The notes under the pieces are model-generated. The model was not told the origin of the DNA, searched no databases, and was given only the letters and a program-made list of their open reading frames with translations. From NCBI GenBank assembly GCA_900548935.1, contig URMR01000008.1, positions 1 through 25,269 of the forward strand: a stretch of 25,269 nucleotides of DNA, written 5' to 3'. The DNA comes from an uncultured Collinsella sp. Its GTDB lineage: Bacteria > Actinomycetota > Coriobacteriia > Coriobacteriales > Coriobacteriaceae. The translations under genes were made by a program, and so were the position numbers. Positions within the stretch are counted from its first letter, which is position 1. Every line of letters starts with the position of its first letter. Below are positions 13,828-22,101 of this stretch, piece after piece.

Positions 13828-14853
13828 ATGGCAGTAAAGGTTGCTATTAACGGCTTCGGTCGCATCGGTCGTCTGGCTTTCCGTCAGATGTTCGGTCATG
13901 AGGGCTCCGAGATCGTCGCTATCAACGACCTCACCTCTCCCGATATGCTCGCTTACCTGCTGAAGTACGACTCCACGCAGGGCAACTACGCTCGCGATCA
14001 CGAGGTCGTTGCTGGCGAGGATTCCATCACCGTTGACGGCAAGGAGATCAAGATCTACAAGGAGGCCGACGCCAACAACCTGCCTTGGGGCGACCTCGAC
14101 GTCGACGTCGTTCTCGAGTGCACCGGCTTCTACACCAGCAAGGCTAAGGCTCAGGCCCACATCAACGCTGGCGCCAAGAAGGTCGTCATCTCCGCTCCGG
14201 CCGGCAGCGATCTGCCCACCATCGTGTACAACGTCAACCATGAGACGCTGACCGCTGAGGACAACATCATCTCCGCTGCTTCCTGCACCACCAACTGCCT
14301 CGCCCCGATGGCCAAGGGTCTGAACGACTTCGCTCCCATCGTGTCCGGCATCATGACCACCATCCACGCCTTCACCGGCGACCAGATGCCGCTCGACGGA
14401 CCGCAGCGCAAGGGCAACTTCCGTCGCTCCCGCGCCTGCTCCGAGAACATCGTCCCGAACACCACGGGCGCTGCCAAGGCCATCGGCCTGGTTCTCCCCG
14501 AGCTCAACGGCAAGCTCATCGGTGCCGCCCAGCGCGTCCCGACGCCGACCGGCTCGCTGACCAACCTCTACGCCGTCGTTGACAAGAAGGTCACCGTCGA
14601 CGAGGTCAACGCTGCCATGAAGGCCTACGCCGAGACCATCCCCGAGACCTTCGCCTACAACGAGGACCAGATCGTCTCCCGCGACATCGTCGGCGAGACC
14701 CACGGCTCCATCTTCGACGCCACTCAGACCATGTGCTCTGACCTCGGCAACGGCCAGACCCTCGTTCAGGTCACCTCTTGGTACGACAACGAGAACTCCT
14801 ACACCTCTCAGATGGTCCGCACCATCAAGTACTTCGAGAAGTTCGTTGCTTAA
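13828..14853 (+). CDS. gap: Glyceraldehyde-3-phosphate dehydrogenase, type I, NAD-dependent
   Basis: This is a 341-residue glycolytic GAPDH that oxidises glyceraldehyde-3-P to 1,3-bisphosphoglycerate. The Rossmann motif NGFGRIGR (8-15) is followed by INDLT, whose acidic residue favours NAD. The active-site motif is ASCTTNC with Cys153, and His180 is in [10 protein letters not shown]; the phosphate-binding TTGAAKAIG also appears. ATG 13828 follows AAAGGAGACACA. Third codon positions are almost all C or preferred G, the strongest bias in the window together with pgk and tpiA, indicating very high expression. A full terminator lies directly downstream, so gap can be made in excess of pgk. Confidence 0.97.
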   Translation: MAVKVAINGFGRIGRLAFRQMFGHEGSEIVAINDLTSPDMLAYLLKYDSTQGNYARDHEVVAGEDSITVDGKEIKIYKEADANNLPWGDLDVDVVLECTGFYTSKAKAQAHINAGAKKVVISAPAGSDLPTIVYNVNHETLTAEDNIISAASCTTNCLAPMAKGLNDFAPIVSGIMTTIHAFTGDQMPLDGPQRKGNFRRSRACSENIVPNTTGAAKAIGLVLPELNGKLIGAAQRVPTPTGSLTNLYAVVDKKVTVDEVNAAMKAYAETIPETFAYNEDQIVSRDIVGETHGSIFDATQTMCSDLGNGQTLVQVTSWYDNENSYTSQMVRTIKYFEKFVA

Positions 14854-14892
14854 TTTAGCTTTTAGCGAATAGCTCGTTGAGCGTCTAAAGAA

Positions 14893-14937
14893 GGGCGCGG
14901 CCTTATAGGGCTTACACCCTAGGGTCGCGCCCTTTTT
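14893..14937 (+). terminator. Intrinsic terminator after gap
   Basis: GGGCGCGGCC (14893-14902) pairs with GGGTCGCGCC-type sequence (14922-14932), extended by AGGG/CCCT inside, followed by TTTTTAT. No promoter is evident in the 53 nt before pgk, so read-through probably feeds the downstream glycolytic genes. Confidence 0.85.
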
Positions 14938-14947
14938 ATAAGAAATC

Positions 14948-14970
14948 GTCTGCCGTAATGGGAGGCAGAC
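14948..14970 (+). promoter_or_regulatory. Hairpin in the pgk leader
   Basis: GTCTGCC (14948-14954) pairs perfectly with GGCAGAC (14964-14970), loop of 9 nt, ending eight bases before the GAAAGG ribosome binding site. It may protect the 5' end of a pgk mRNA released by processing after the gap terminator. Confidence 0.4.
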
Positions 14971-14993
14971 ACGTACGAAAGGTAGAAGCAAAC

Positions 14994-16184
14994 ATGGCCT
15001 TTACCAAGAAGACCGTCCGCGACATCGATGTCGACGGAAAGCGCGTTCTCGTCCGCGTTGACTTTAACGTGCCTATCAAGGATGGCGTCGTTGGCGACAC
15101 CACCCGTATCAAGGCTGCCCTGCCCACCATCAACTACCTCGTTGAGCACAACGCTCGCGTCATCCTCATGAGCCACCTCGGCCGTCCCGAGGGCACTGGC
15201 TTCCAGCCCGAGCTGTCCCTCGAGCCCGTCGCCAAGAAGCTCGCTGAGCTCTCTGGTCTCGACGTTGCCTTTGTCGCCGACACCTACGGCGAGAAGGCTG
15301 CTGAGGCTGTCGCCGCCGTCGAGCCGGGTAAGGTCCTCGTTCTCGAGAACGTCCGTTTTGACAAGCGTGAGAAGAAGAACGATCCCGAGATCGCCAAGAA
15401 GCTCGCTTCCTATGGTGACGTCTTCGTTCTCGATGCCTTCGGCACCGCTCACCGCGCCCAGGGTTCCGTCGTGGGCCCCGCCGCTTACCTGCCTGCCGTC
15501 GCTGGCTTCTTGCTCGAGAAGGAGGTCGACACGCTGACCGGCATCTTCGCCGAGCCCGAGCGCCCCTTCGTCGCCATCGTCGGCGGTTCCAAGGTTTCCT
15601 CCAAGATCGGCGTTCTCGATCACCTCATCGACTCCGCTGACACCCTGATCATCGGTGGCGGCATGGCCTACACCTTCTTCCTGGCTCAGGGCCTGTCCGT
15701 TGGTCAGTCCCTCAAGGAAGAGGACTGGGTCGAGCGCGCCGGCGAGATGCTCAAGAAGGCCGAGGAGAAGGGCGTCAAGATCCTGCTCCCCATCGACAAC
15801 CGTGTTGCCGATCACTTTGGCGAGGACGCTGTCCCCGAGGTTGTCGCTTCCGACGCTATCCCCGACGACCGTGAGGGTATGGACATCGGCCCCAAGACCG
15901 AGGAGCTTTATGCCGAGGCCGTCAAGGGCGCCAAGACCGTGTTCTGGAACGGCCCCATGGGCGTCTTCGAGTTCGACAACTTCGCTCACGGCACCCAGGC
16001 TATCGCCGAGGCTGTCGCCGAGGCCGACTGCACCTCGATCATCGGCGGTGGCGACTCCGTCGCAGCTGTCAACAAGTTCAACCTGGCCGACAAGATGAGC
16101 TGGATCTCCACCGGTGGTGGCGCTTCCATGGAGCTCGTCGAGGGTAAGGCCCTGCCCGGAGTGGAGGCGCTTCTCGATGCCTAA
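14994..16184 (+). CDS. pgk: Phosphoglycerate kinase
   Basis: This is a 396-residue cytoplasmic enzyme that transfers phosphate from 1,3-bisphosphoglycerate to ADP. The N-terminal substrate domain shows RVLVRVDFNVPIKDG (about 16-30) and LMSHLGRPEG (about 60-69). The hinge and nucleotide domain show GGSKVSSKI, FWNGPMGVFE and the glycine-rich SIIGGGDSVAAV near the C-terminus. The length is typical of bacterial PGK. The start at 14994 follows GAAAGG with about 11 bases of spacing. The stop overlaps the tpiA start in ATGCCTAA, giving tight translational coupling. It sits between gap and tpiA in the classical order. Confidence 0.97.
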   Translation: MAFTKKTVRDIDVDGKRVLVRVDFNVPIKDGVVGDTTRIKAALPTINYLVEHNARVILMSHLGRPEGTGFQPELSLEPVAKKLAELSGLDVAFVADTYGEKAAEAVAAVEPGKVLVLENVRFDKREKKNDPEIAKKLASYGDVFVLDAFGTAHRAQGSVVGPAAYLPAVAGFLLEKEVDTLTGIFAEPERPFVAIVGGSKVSSKIGVLDHLIDSADTLIIGGGMAYTFFLAQGLSVGQSLKEEDWVERAGEMLKKAEEKGVKILLPIDNRVADHFGEDAVPEVVASDAIPDDREGMDIGPKTEELYAEAVKGAKTVFWNGPMGVFEFDNFAHGTQAIAEAVAEADCTSIIGGGDSVAAVNKFNLADKMSWISTGGGASMELVEGKALPGVEALLDA

Positions 16185-16944
16185 TCGCACCCTTCTTATC
16201 GCTGGTAACTGGAAGATGAACAACGACGTCGCCGAGGCCGCCAAGCTCGCCGACGAGCTGGCTCAGGCTCTGCCCGAGGTTCCGGCTGGCGTCGAGGTGC
16301 TCGTCTGCCCTCCGACCATCGACATCACCACGGTTCATGACCGCATTCAGGCTGCCCCCATCGCCCTCGGTGCGCAGAACGTGTACTGGGAGGCCAAGGG
16401 AGCCTTCACCGGTGAGTCCTCTTGCGACATGCTCAAGTCCGCTGGCTGCACCTACTGCATCATCGGCCACTCCGAGCGTCGTGACTACTTCCACGAGACC
16501 GACGAGGACCAGAACAAGAAGGCTAAGGCTCTCGTTGCCGCCGGTCTTGTTCCCGTCTTCTGCTGCGGCGAGTCCCTTGAGGTCCGCGAGGCTGGCACCT
16601 ATGTCGAGCACGTCGTGAACCAGGTCAAGGCTGGCCTTGCTGGTCTTGAGATCACCTGCCCCAAGCAGGTCGTCGTCGCCTACGAGCCCATCTGGGCCAT
16701 CGGCACCGGCAAGACCGCTACCGCCGAGGACGCTCAGGAGGTCTGCGGCGCTATCCGTGAGACCCTCAAGGAGATGTTCGGCGAGGAGCTCGCCAACGGC
16801 ATCCGCGTTCTCTATGGTGGCTCTGCCAAGCCCGGCAACATTGCCGAGCTCGTCGCCAAGCCCGACGTTGACGGCGCCCTCGTGGGCGGCGCTTCGCTCA
16901 AGGCTGCCGACTTCGCCTCTATGGTCGTCAAGGCAGGCGAGTAG
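16177..16944 (+). CDS. tpiA: Triosephosphate isomerase
   Basis: This is a 255-residue TIM-barrel enzyme interconverting dihydroxyacetone phosphate and glyceraldehyde-3-P. The catalytic residues are all visible: Lys13 in GNWKMN, His98 in IGHSERR and Glu170 in AYEPIWAIGTGKTA; the phosphate loop YGGSAKPGN is near the C-terminus. The start at 16177 is chosen by the family N-terminus (RTLLIAGNWKMN); it overlaps the last 8 bp of pgk. GGAGTGGAGG about 10 bases upstream, inside pgk, serves as ribosome binding site. Confidence 0.97.
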   Translation: MPNRTLLIAGNWKMNNDVAEAAKLADELAQALPEVPAGVEVLVCPPTIDITTVHDRIQAAPIALGAQNVYWEAKGAFTGESSCDMLKSAGCTYCIIGHSERRDYFHETDEDQNKKAKALVAAGLVPVFCCGESLEVREAGTYVEHVVNQVKAGLAGLEITCPKQVVVAYEPIWAIGTGKTATAEDAQEVCGAIRETLKEMFGEELANGIRVLYGGSAKPGNIAELVAKPDVDGALVGGASLKAADFASMVVKAGE

Positions 16945-16949
16945 GACAT

Positions 16950-18503
16950 ATGGCACAGCGTCATCTTCCTGCACTCCTGATCATCATGGATGGCTGCGGC
17001 CTTGCTCCGGCCGATGGCGAGAACGCCGTCGCCGCTGCCAAGACGCCCTTCCTTGATAGCCTGTACGAGAAGTATCCTCACACCACGCTCGGTGCTTCGG
17101 GCGAGGACGTGGGCCTTCCCGACGGTCAGATGGGCAACTCCGAGGTGGGCCACCTCAACATCGGTGCCGGCCGCATCGTGTTCCAGGAGCTTTCGCGCAT
17201 CAACAACGCCATCAAGGACGGCTCCATCGCCAAGAACGAGGTCTTCGTCAAGGCTATGGACGACGTTAAGGCTGACGGCAAGACTCTCCACCTCATGGGC
17301 CTTATGAGCCCTGGCGGCGTTCATTCTCACATGAACCACGTCGAGGCTCTGGTCAAGATGGCTGCCGAGCACGGTGTCAAGACCGTTCGCGTCCACGCCT
17401 TCATGGATGGCCGCGACGTTGACCCGCAGTCCGGTGCCGGCTACATGAGCGAGTTCTGCGCCTTCCTGGCGAAGATTTCTGAGGAGACCGGTTGCGACGC
17501 TCGCGTTGCCACCGTGTCGGGCCGTTATTGGGCCATGGACCGCGATAACCGTTGGGAGCGCATCCAGCGCGCCTACGACGTCATGGTCAATGCGTCCGAT
17601 GCCGATGTCGACCCCGTTGCTGGTATCAAGGCCTACTACGAGAAGGATCCGCGCGGCGACGAGTTCGTCGAGCCCTTCGCTGCCCACAACGAGGGCATCC
17701 ACGAGGGCGATGCGGCCATCTTCTTCAACTTCCGTCCCGACCGCGCCCGTCAGATGACCCGCGTGTTCACGGACAAGGAGTTCGACGGCTTTGAGCGCGA
17801 GCAGATCAAGCTTTCGCACTTTGTGACGATGACCGAGTACGATCCGACGTTTGACGTCGAGGTCGCCTTCCCCAAGACGTTCCCCGAGAACGTCCTGGCC
17901 GACGTTATCGCCGCCAATGGCCTGAAGCAGCTGCACACTGCCGAGACCGAGAAGTACGCCCACGTGACGTTCTTCCTCAACGGCGGCATCGAGGAGCCCA
18001 AGGAGGGCGAGGAGCGCGTGCTCGTCGCTTCCCCCAAGGTCGCTACCTACGATCTGCAGCCCGAGATGAGCGCTCCCGAGGTTACCGAGAAGCTCGTCGC
18101 CGCCATCAACGAGGATCGCGCTGATTTCTACATCGTGAACTTCGCGAACTGCGACATGGTTGGTCACACCGGTGTTTTCGACGCTGCCGTTAAGGCTGTC
18201 GAGGCTGTTGACGATGCCCTGTCCAAGGTTGTCCCGGCGATTCTCGCTAAGGGCGGCTTTGCGCTGATTACCGCCGATCACGGCAACGCCGATCACATGT
18301 TTGACGTTGCTTCCGACGGTTCCAAGCATCCGTTTACGGCTCACACCACCAACCGTGTGCCGTTCATCATCGTTGATGAGAAGGCACAGCTCACCGGTAT
18401 CGAGGACGGCCGTCTTTCCGATATCGCTCCGACCATGCTCACCATGGCTGGTATTGAGCCTTCCGCCGAGATGACGGGTCGCGTGCTCGCCACCGAGGCC
18501 TAA
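16950..18503 (+). CDS. gpmI: 2,3-bisphosphoglycerate-independent phosphoglycerate mutase
   Basis: This is a 517-residue manganese-dependent enzyme of the alkaline phosphatase superfamily that interconverts 3- and 2-phosphoglycerate. Metal-binding Asp14 in LIIMDGCG and the phosphorylated nucleophile Ser64 in MGNSEVGH are present, as are DGRDVDP and the C-terminal metal site ADHGNADHM. The length matches the iPGM family (about 510). The ATG begins five bases after the tpiA stop, with only a weak GGCGAGTAGG site, so translation probably relies on coupling. An enolase gene is not in the window. Codon bias is slightly weaker than in gap-pgk-tpiA. Confidence 0.97.
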   Translation: MAQRHLPALLIIMDGCGLAPADGENAVAAAKTPFLDSLYEKYPHTTLGASGEDVGLPDGQMGNSEVGHLNIGAGRIVFQELSRINNAIKDGSIAKNEVFVKAMDDVKADGKTLHLMGLMSPGGVHSHMNHVEALVKMAAEHGVKTVRVHAFMDGRDVDPQSGAGYMSEFCAFLAKISEETGCDARVATVSGRYWAMDRDNRWERIQRAYDVMVNASDADVDPVAGIKAYYEKDPRGDEFVEPFAAHNEGIHEGDAAIFFNFRPDRARQMTRVFTDKEFDGFEREQIKLSHFVTMTEYDPTFDVEVAFPKTFPENVLADVIAANGLKQLHTAETEKYAHVTFFLNGGIEEPKEGEERVLVASPKVATYDLQPEMSAPEVTEKLVAAINEDRADFYIVNFANCDMVGHTGVFDAAVKAVEAVDDALSKVVPAILAKGGFALITADHGNADHMFDVASDGSKHPFTAHTTNRVPFIIVDEKAQLTGIEDGRLSDIAPTMLTMAGIEPSAEMTGRVLATEA

Positions 18504-18504
18504 G

Positions 18505-18525
18505 AGAAAACTCCAAGCGTTTTCT
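18505..18525 (+). promoter_or_regulatory. Small hairpin at the end of gpmI
   Basis: AGAAAAC (18505-18511) pairs with GTTTTCT (18519-18525) immediately after the stop codon, just before the main terminator. The pair may form a tandem stop signal for transcription or stabilise the 3' end. Confidence 0.4.
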
Positions 18526-18529
18526 TGCA

Positions 18530-18562
18530 GGGGGTTGCCCATATTCGGGCAACCCCCTTTTT
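18530..18562 (+). terminator. Intrinsic terminator after gpmI
   Basis: GGGGGTTGCCC (18530-18540) and GGGCAACCCCC (18547-18557) form a perfect 11-bp stem with a 6-nt loop, followed by TTTTT. It closes the glycolytic unit ahead of secG. Confidence 0.93.
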
Positions 18563-18666
18563 GGTATTTCTGCCATTTCCGCACCGTCCCAGTGTGGCAG
18601 GTAGGGGAGAGCGGGGGATTGTGGTACAGTACTGGAGTTTGAATTGTTCTATTAAGGAGCTTATCT

Positions 18667-18921
18667 ATGGGTCCGTTCCAGATTCTTCTGTTTGTCGTTT
18701 GGGCTGTTTCTGCCGTGGCGCTGACGATTCTCGTCCTGATGCATTCCGGTAAGGGTACCGGCGTTTCGGATATGATCGCTAGCTCGCTGTATAACTCCAG
18801 CTCTGCCACAGGCGTTATGGAGCAGAACCTCGACCGCCTGACCGTCATCATGGCTGTCGTGTTTGCCGTGTGCGTCGTGCTGTGCATGTTCTTCTTCCCG
18901 CAGGGCATCGTGGGCTACTAA
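18667..18921 (+). CDS. secG: Preprotein translocase subunit SecG
   Basis: This is an 84-residue membrane protein with two hydrophobic segments (about 2-22 and 58-78), as expected for SecG, which assists SecYEG-mediated protein export. The loop between them holds LMHSGKGTGVSDMI and an LDRLT segment, equivalent to the SGKGxGLS...LxxLT pattern of the family. AAGGAG at 18654 to 18659 serves the ATG at 18667. A possible -10 TACAGT lies at 18625-18630, without a clear -35. secG following the gap-pgk-tpi group is common in actinobacteria; a terminator on each side makes it a separate unit here. Confidence 0.9.
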   Translation: MGPFQILLFVVWAVSAVALTILVLMHSGKGTGVSDMIASSLYNSSSATGVMEQNLDRLTVIMAVVFAVCVVLCMFFFPQGIVGY

Positions 18922-18944
18922 TCACGAGCCGCATAAGTACTTGT

Positions 18945-18975
18945 AAAGGGTTCCGCAAGTGCGGGACCCTTTTTT
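18945..18975 (+). terminator. Intrinsic terminator after secG
   Basis: AAAGGGTTCCGC (18945-18956) pairs with GCGGGACCCTTT (18961-18972), 12 pairs with one T-G, around a 4-nt AAGT loop, and runs into TTTTTT. Confidence 0.92.
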
Positions 18976-19204
18976 GTTTACATATTTGTAACAGAGTCAA
19001 AATATCCCCACATACTTCGCCCAACTAAAGAAATTCTCGACCGTTAACCGGAATTAGCCCCAAATCGTGCATAAAATGCGCTACTGTATTGCGAAACGTT
19101 GGTCCGTTGTGCATAACCAGCCATAGCAGCGGGCGGCGTTTTGATGGTTCGGATCGGATTGTTTCGACATATGTCCGACTGAACATTTCTTTGTCCTATC
19201 TCAT
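18976..19204 (+). promoter_or_regulatory. Upstream region of the opp operon with a GACATATGTC palindrome
   Basis: This gene-free stretch separates the secG terminator from oppA and must carry the opp promoter. Its first part is AT-rich (TTTACATATTTGTAACAG); no -35/-10 pair is convincing. GACATATGTC (19166-19175) is a perfect 10-bp palindrome 42 bases before the oppA start and could be an operator. GAAACGTTGG near 19093-19102 weakly recalls the LacI-type cores elsewhere in the window. Confidence 0.35.
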
Positions 19205-19216
19205 AAGGAGGATGGC

Positions 19217-20893
19217 ATGGCTGATTCTATGTTCCACCAGCCCGTTATGGGTCGTCGCGCCTTCGTTGGCGGTACCCTTGCTGCGAGCTCCATGGCTTTT
19301 CTTGCCGCATGCGGCAAGAAGGGCGGCGACGCTTCCGGTTCTGAGTCCGGTTCGACGCTGAACTTCTACATCAACAACCCGGTCTGCATCGACCCCTACA
19401 ACGTCCAGGAGGACCAGGGCACTCAGGTCGAGTACCAGCTCTTTGACGCTCTGACCGCCTATGACGCCGAGAAGGGCGAGATCGTTCCGCTGGCTTGCGA
19501 GTCCTTTGAGTCCAACGACGACGCCACCGAGTTTACCTTCAAGATCAAGAAGGCCAAGTTCCACAACGGTGACGACGTTACCTCCAAGTCCTTCAAGCTC
19601 GGTTGGGAGCGTCTGGTCAACACCAAGTCGGCTGTCGCTACCGAGTACGGCCCTTCCGAGGTCTCCTATCACCTCTCCATGGTCGAAGGCTATGACGATC
19701 TGCTTGCCGGTAACGCTACCGAGCTCAGCGGTGTTACGTGCCCCGACGATGAGACCCTCGTCGTCAAGCTGTCTTCCGCTTACGCTGACTTCCCCTTCGT
19801 CGCCTCTCATCCGGCTCTGGCCCCGGTTCCCGAGTGCGCCGAGTCCGATGTCAAGAGCTTCTATCTTGCCCCGGTCGGTAACGGCCCGTTCATGATGGAC
19901 GGCAAGTGGGAGGATGGCCAGGAGATCAACGTCAAGAAGTTCGACGATTACTATGGCGACAAGGCCAAGATCGATGGCATCCACTTCCAGGTCATCAAGG
20001 ACATGGAGACCGCTTACAAGGAGTTCCAGGCCGGTAACCTCGATGTCTGCGACGTTCCCGTCGCTCAGATCGATGCCGCCAAGAAGGATCGCGGCGTGTC
20101 CAAGGACGGCTACACCATGGGTGACGGCGAGCGCATGCTGCTCGGCGCCGAGCCTTCCACCTACTACCTGACCTGCAACAACACGGCCGAGCCGTTCAAC
20201 AACGCCGACCTGCGTAGGGGCATCTCCCTGGCCATTAACCGTGAGGCCATCTGCAAGACCATCTTCAAGGGTACCCGTACTCCTGCCGACGGCATTGTTC
20301 CTCCGGGCATCGATGGCTACAAGGAGGGCGCATGGGAGTTCTGCGCCTACGATGTCGACAAGGCTAACGAGTACCTCGACAAGGTTGCTCCCGCTGGCGC
20401 TAACGGCGATCGTGGCATTAACGTGACTCTGTCCTACAACCAGGACGGTGGCCACAAGGAGATCATGGAGTCCATCATCGGCGACCTCGCCAAGGTTGGC
20501 GTTACCGCTGTCTCCGATACCCCTGAGTGGTCTACCCTGCTCGAGCAGTATCAGAACTATAACTATCAGTTCGGTCGTCTGGGTTGGATTGCCGACTACC
20601 CGATCATGGACAACTTCCTGTATCCGCTGTTCCACTCCGACTCCCTCGGTGGCGACAACCGCTCCGGTTACAACAACCCCGAGTTCGACGCCAAGGTCGA
20701 CGAGGCTCGTACTATTGTTGACGACGAGGAGCGCGTCGCTAAGATGCAGGAGGCCGACGCAATGGTCGCTGCCGACTGCCCGGTCATCCCGATTATGTTC
20801 TACACGCACACCATCGCCGGCTCCGATCGCATTAAGCACCTCTATGTCGATCCGCAGAAGCACGCCGATCTGGGTACCGCTGAGCTCGCCTAA
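19217..20893 (+). CDS. oppA: Oligopeptide ABC transporter substrate-binding lipoprotein
   Basis: This is a 558-residue receptor of the SBP_bac_5 family. AAGGAGG ends five bases before the ATG. The N-terminus has a twin-arginine GRRAFVGG (12-19), a short hydrophobic run and lipobox LAAC with lipidated Cys32, then a Gly/Ser linker. Mature segments typical of OppA include LNFYINNPVCIDPYN, YQLFDALTAYD, FKIKKAKFHNGDDVTSKSF, NADLRRGISLAINREAI and the C-terminal VAADCPVIPIMFYTH. It should capture oligopeptides and deliver them to the downstream permease pair. It is not closely similar by eye to the receptor at 1249-2862 beyond family features. Strongly biased codons indicate high expression. Confidence 0.87.
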   Translation: MADSMFHQPVMGRRAFVGGTLAASSMAFLAACGKKGGDASGSESGSTLNFYINNPVCIDPYNVQEDQGTQVEYQLFDALTAYDAEKGEIVPLACESFESNDDATEFTFKIKKAKFHNGDDVTSKSFKLGWERLVNTKSAVATEYGPSEVSYHLSMVEGYDDLLAGNATELSGVTCPDDETLVVKLSSAYADFPFVASHPALAPVPECAESDVKSFYLAPVGNGPFMMDGKWEDGQEINVKKFDDYYGDKAKIDGIHFQVIKDMETAYKEFQAGNLDVCDVPVAQIDAAKKDRGVSKDGYTMGDGERMLLGAEPSTYYLTCNNTAEPFNNADLRRGISLAINREAICKTIFKGTRTPADGIVPPGIDGYKEGAWEFCAYDVDKANEYLDKVAPAGANGDRGINVTLSYNQDGGHKEIMESIIGDLAKVGVTAVSDTPEWSTLLEQYQNYNYQFGRLGWIADYPIMDNFLYPLFHSDSLGGDNRSGYNNPEFDAKVDEARTIVDDEERVAKMQEADAMVAADCPVIPIMFYTHTIAGSDRIKHLYVDPQKHADLGTAELA

Positions 20894-20989
20894 GAGTTTG
20901 CAGCTTCCGTGAGGGTCAAGTATTTACGTAGACCTCATGGGAAACATACAGTTCTCCCTAACCTGGGGTAAACTGGCTGATGGTAATTT

Positions 20990-21022
20990 TGGGATGCCGG
21001 TCTGGCGATCGGCATCCCATTT
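20990..21022 (+). terminator. Hairpin between oppA and oppB, partial terminator
   Basis: TGGGATGCCG (20990-20999) pairs perfectly with CGGCATCCCA (21010-21019), 10-nt loop, followed by only TTT. A smaller bulged hairpin (TGAGG-g-TC at 20910-20917 with GACCTCA at 20931-20937) precedes it, and CCCT-AGAT-AGGG (21031-21042) overlaps the oppB ribosome binding site. Together they should lower permease expression relative to the receptor. Confidence 0.6.
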
Positions 21023-21049
21023 AGGTTAATCCCTAGATAGGGGAGTGGT

Positions 21050-22087
21050 ATGGGTAAGTACATCGTTAAACGTGTGCTTCAGTTCATCCCGGTGTTTTTG
21101 GGCGTTACGCTGATTCTGTTCGCCCTCCAGAATATCGTACCGGGAGATCCGATCAAGCTGATCGGTGGAGACAAGGCTCTGTCCCCCGAGGTGGAGCTTC
21201 AGCTTCGCGTCCGCTATCACCTGGTCCAGACGGACGAGGACGGCAACGCGATCCTTGACGAGAACGGCGACCCCGTTCAAACGTCGCTCGTGGACCGTTA
21301 CTTGTATTACATGAACGGCCTACTTCATGGCGATCTGGGCAATTCGTATCAGCGCAAGCTGCCGGTTACGGATATCTTTGCCCAGAAGTATCCGTATACG
21401 GTCAAACTTGCCGCGTGCGCCATCGTGCTCGAGGCAATTATGGGTATCGGTGCGGGTATCATCTCGGCGGTAAAGCGTTATTCCTTCTGGGATATTTTGG
21501 TAACGCTCACCACGTCGATCCTCGTTGCGGTCCCGGCCTTCTGGCTCGGTATGTTGCTGCAGCTGTTCTTTGGCGTCATCCTCAAGGACGCCACGGGCGG
21601 TGCAATCTCCATGCCGATCTCGGGTGCCGGCGGTGCCAGCTCTCAGTATCAGGATTGGATGCACTATGTGCTTCCGACCATTACGCTGGCTTCGGTTTCG
21701 ACCGCTTATGCTGCGCGCATCATGCGCTCGCAGCTGCTTGACGTCATGAATCAGGATTACATCCGTACGGCAAAGGCCAAGGGTCTCTCCAATCGTGCGA
21801 TCATCGTCAAGCATGCGCTTAAGAATGCACTCATCCCCGTCGTTACCTATATTGGTGTCGACTTTGGCGGCATGCTTTCGGGCGCCATCCTGACCGAGAC
21901 GGTCTTTAACTGGCCCGGTATCGGCTATGAGGTCTATCGCGCCATTAGCATGCGTGACTGGCCCATCGTTATGGGCGGCGTTACGCTCATCGTCGTCGTC
22001 GTCATGGTGATCAACCTGCTCGTCGACATTAGCTATGCATTCCTCGACCCGCGCATCCGCCTTGGCGGTCCGTCGGATAAGGCCTAA
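21050..22087 (+). CDS. oppB: Oligopeptide ABC transporter permease OppB
   Basis: This is a 345-residue membrane protein with the DppB/OppB N-terminus (GKYIVKRVLQFIPVFLGVTLILFAL) and six predicted membrane segments. The EAA loop contacting the ATPases reads NQDYIRTAKAKGLSNRAIIVKH. It is longer than the permease at 3020 because the first extracytoplasmic loop contains a hydrophilic Asp/Asn-rich insert (DEDGNAILDENGDPVQ, about 64-79) with an internal DGNAILDENG-type echo. The ATG follows GGGGAG by five bases. It works as a heterodimer with OppC. Confidence 0.9.
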   Translation: MGKYIVKRVLQFIPVFLGVTLILFALQNIVPGDPIKLIGGDKALSPEVELQLRVRYHLVQTDEDGNAILDENGDPVQTSLVDRYLYYMNGLLHGDLGNSYQRKLPVTDIFAQKYPYTVKLAACAIVLEAIMGIGAGIISAVKRYSFWDILVTLTTSILVAVPAFWLGMLLQLFFGVILKDATGGAISMPISGAGGASSQYQDWMHYVLPTITLASVSTAYAARIMRSQLLDVMNQDYIRTAKAKGLSNRAIIVKHALKNALIPVVTYIGVDFGGMLSGAILTETVFNWPGIGYEVYRAISMRDWPIVMGGVTLIVVVVMVINLLVDISYAFLDPRIRLGGPSDKA

Positions 22088-22101
22088 GGGAGGTACGTCT
22101 C

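Noticed and set aside
18525..18752. 75-codon + strand frame across the gpmI terminator into secG
   Set aside because: It starts inside a terminator hairpin and runs out of frame into secG; Cys- and Arg-rich with no recognisable domain.
16812..18908. 698-codon minus-strand open frame opposite gpmI and secG
   Set aside because: It lies antisense to two clearly recognised genes and crosses terminators; composition is that of a codon-bias shadow.
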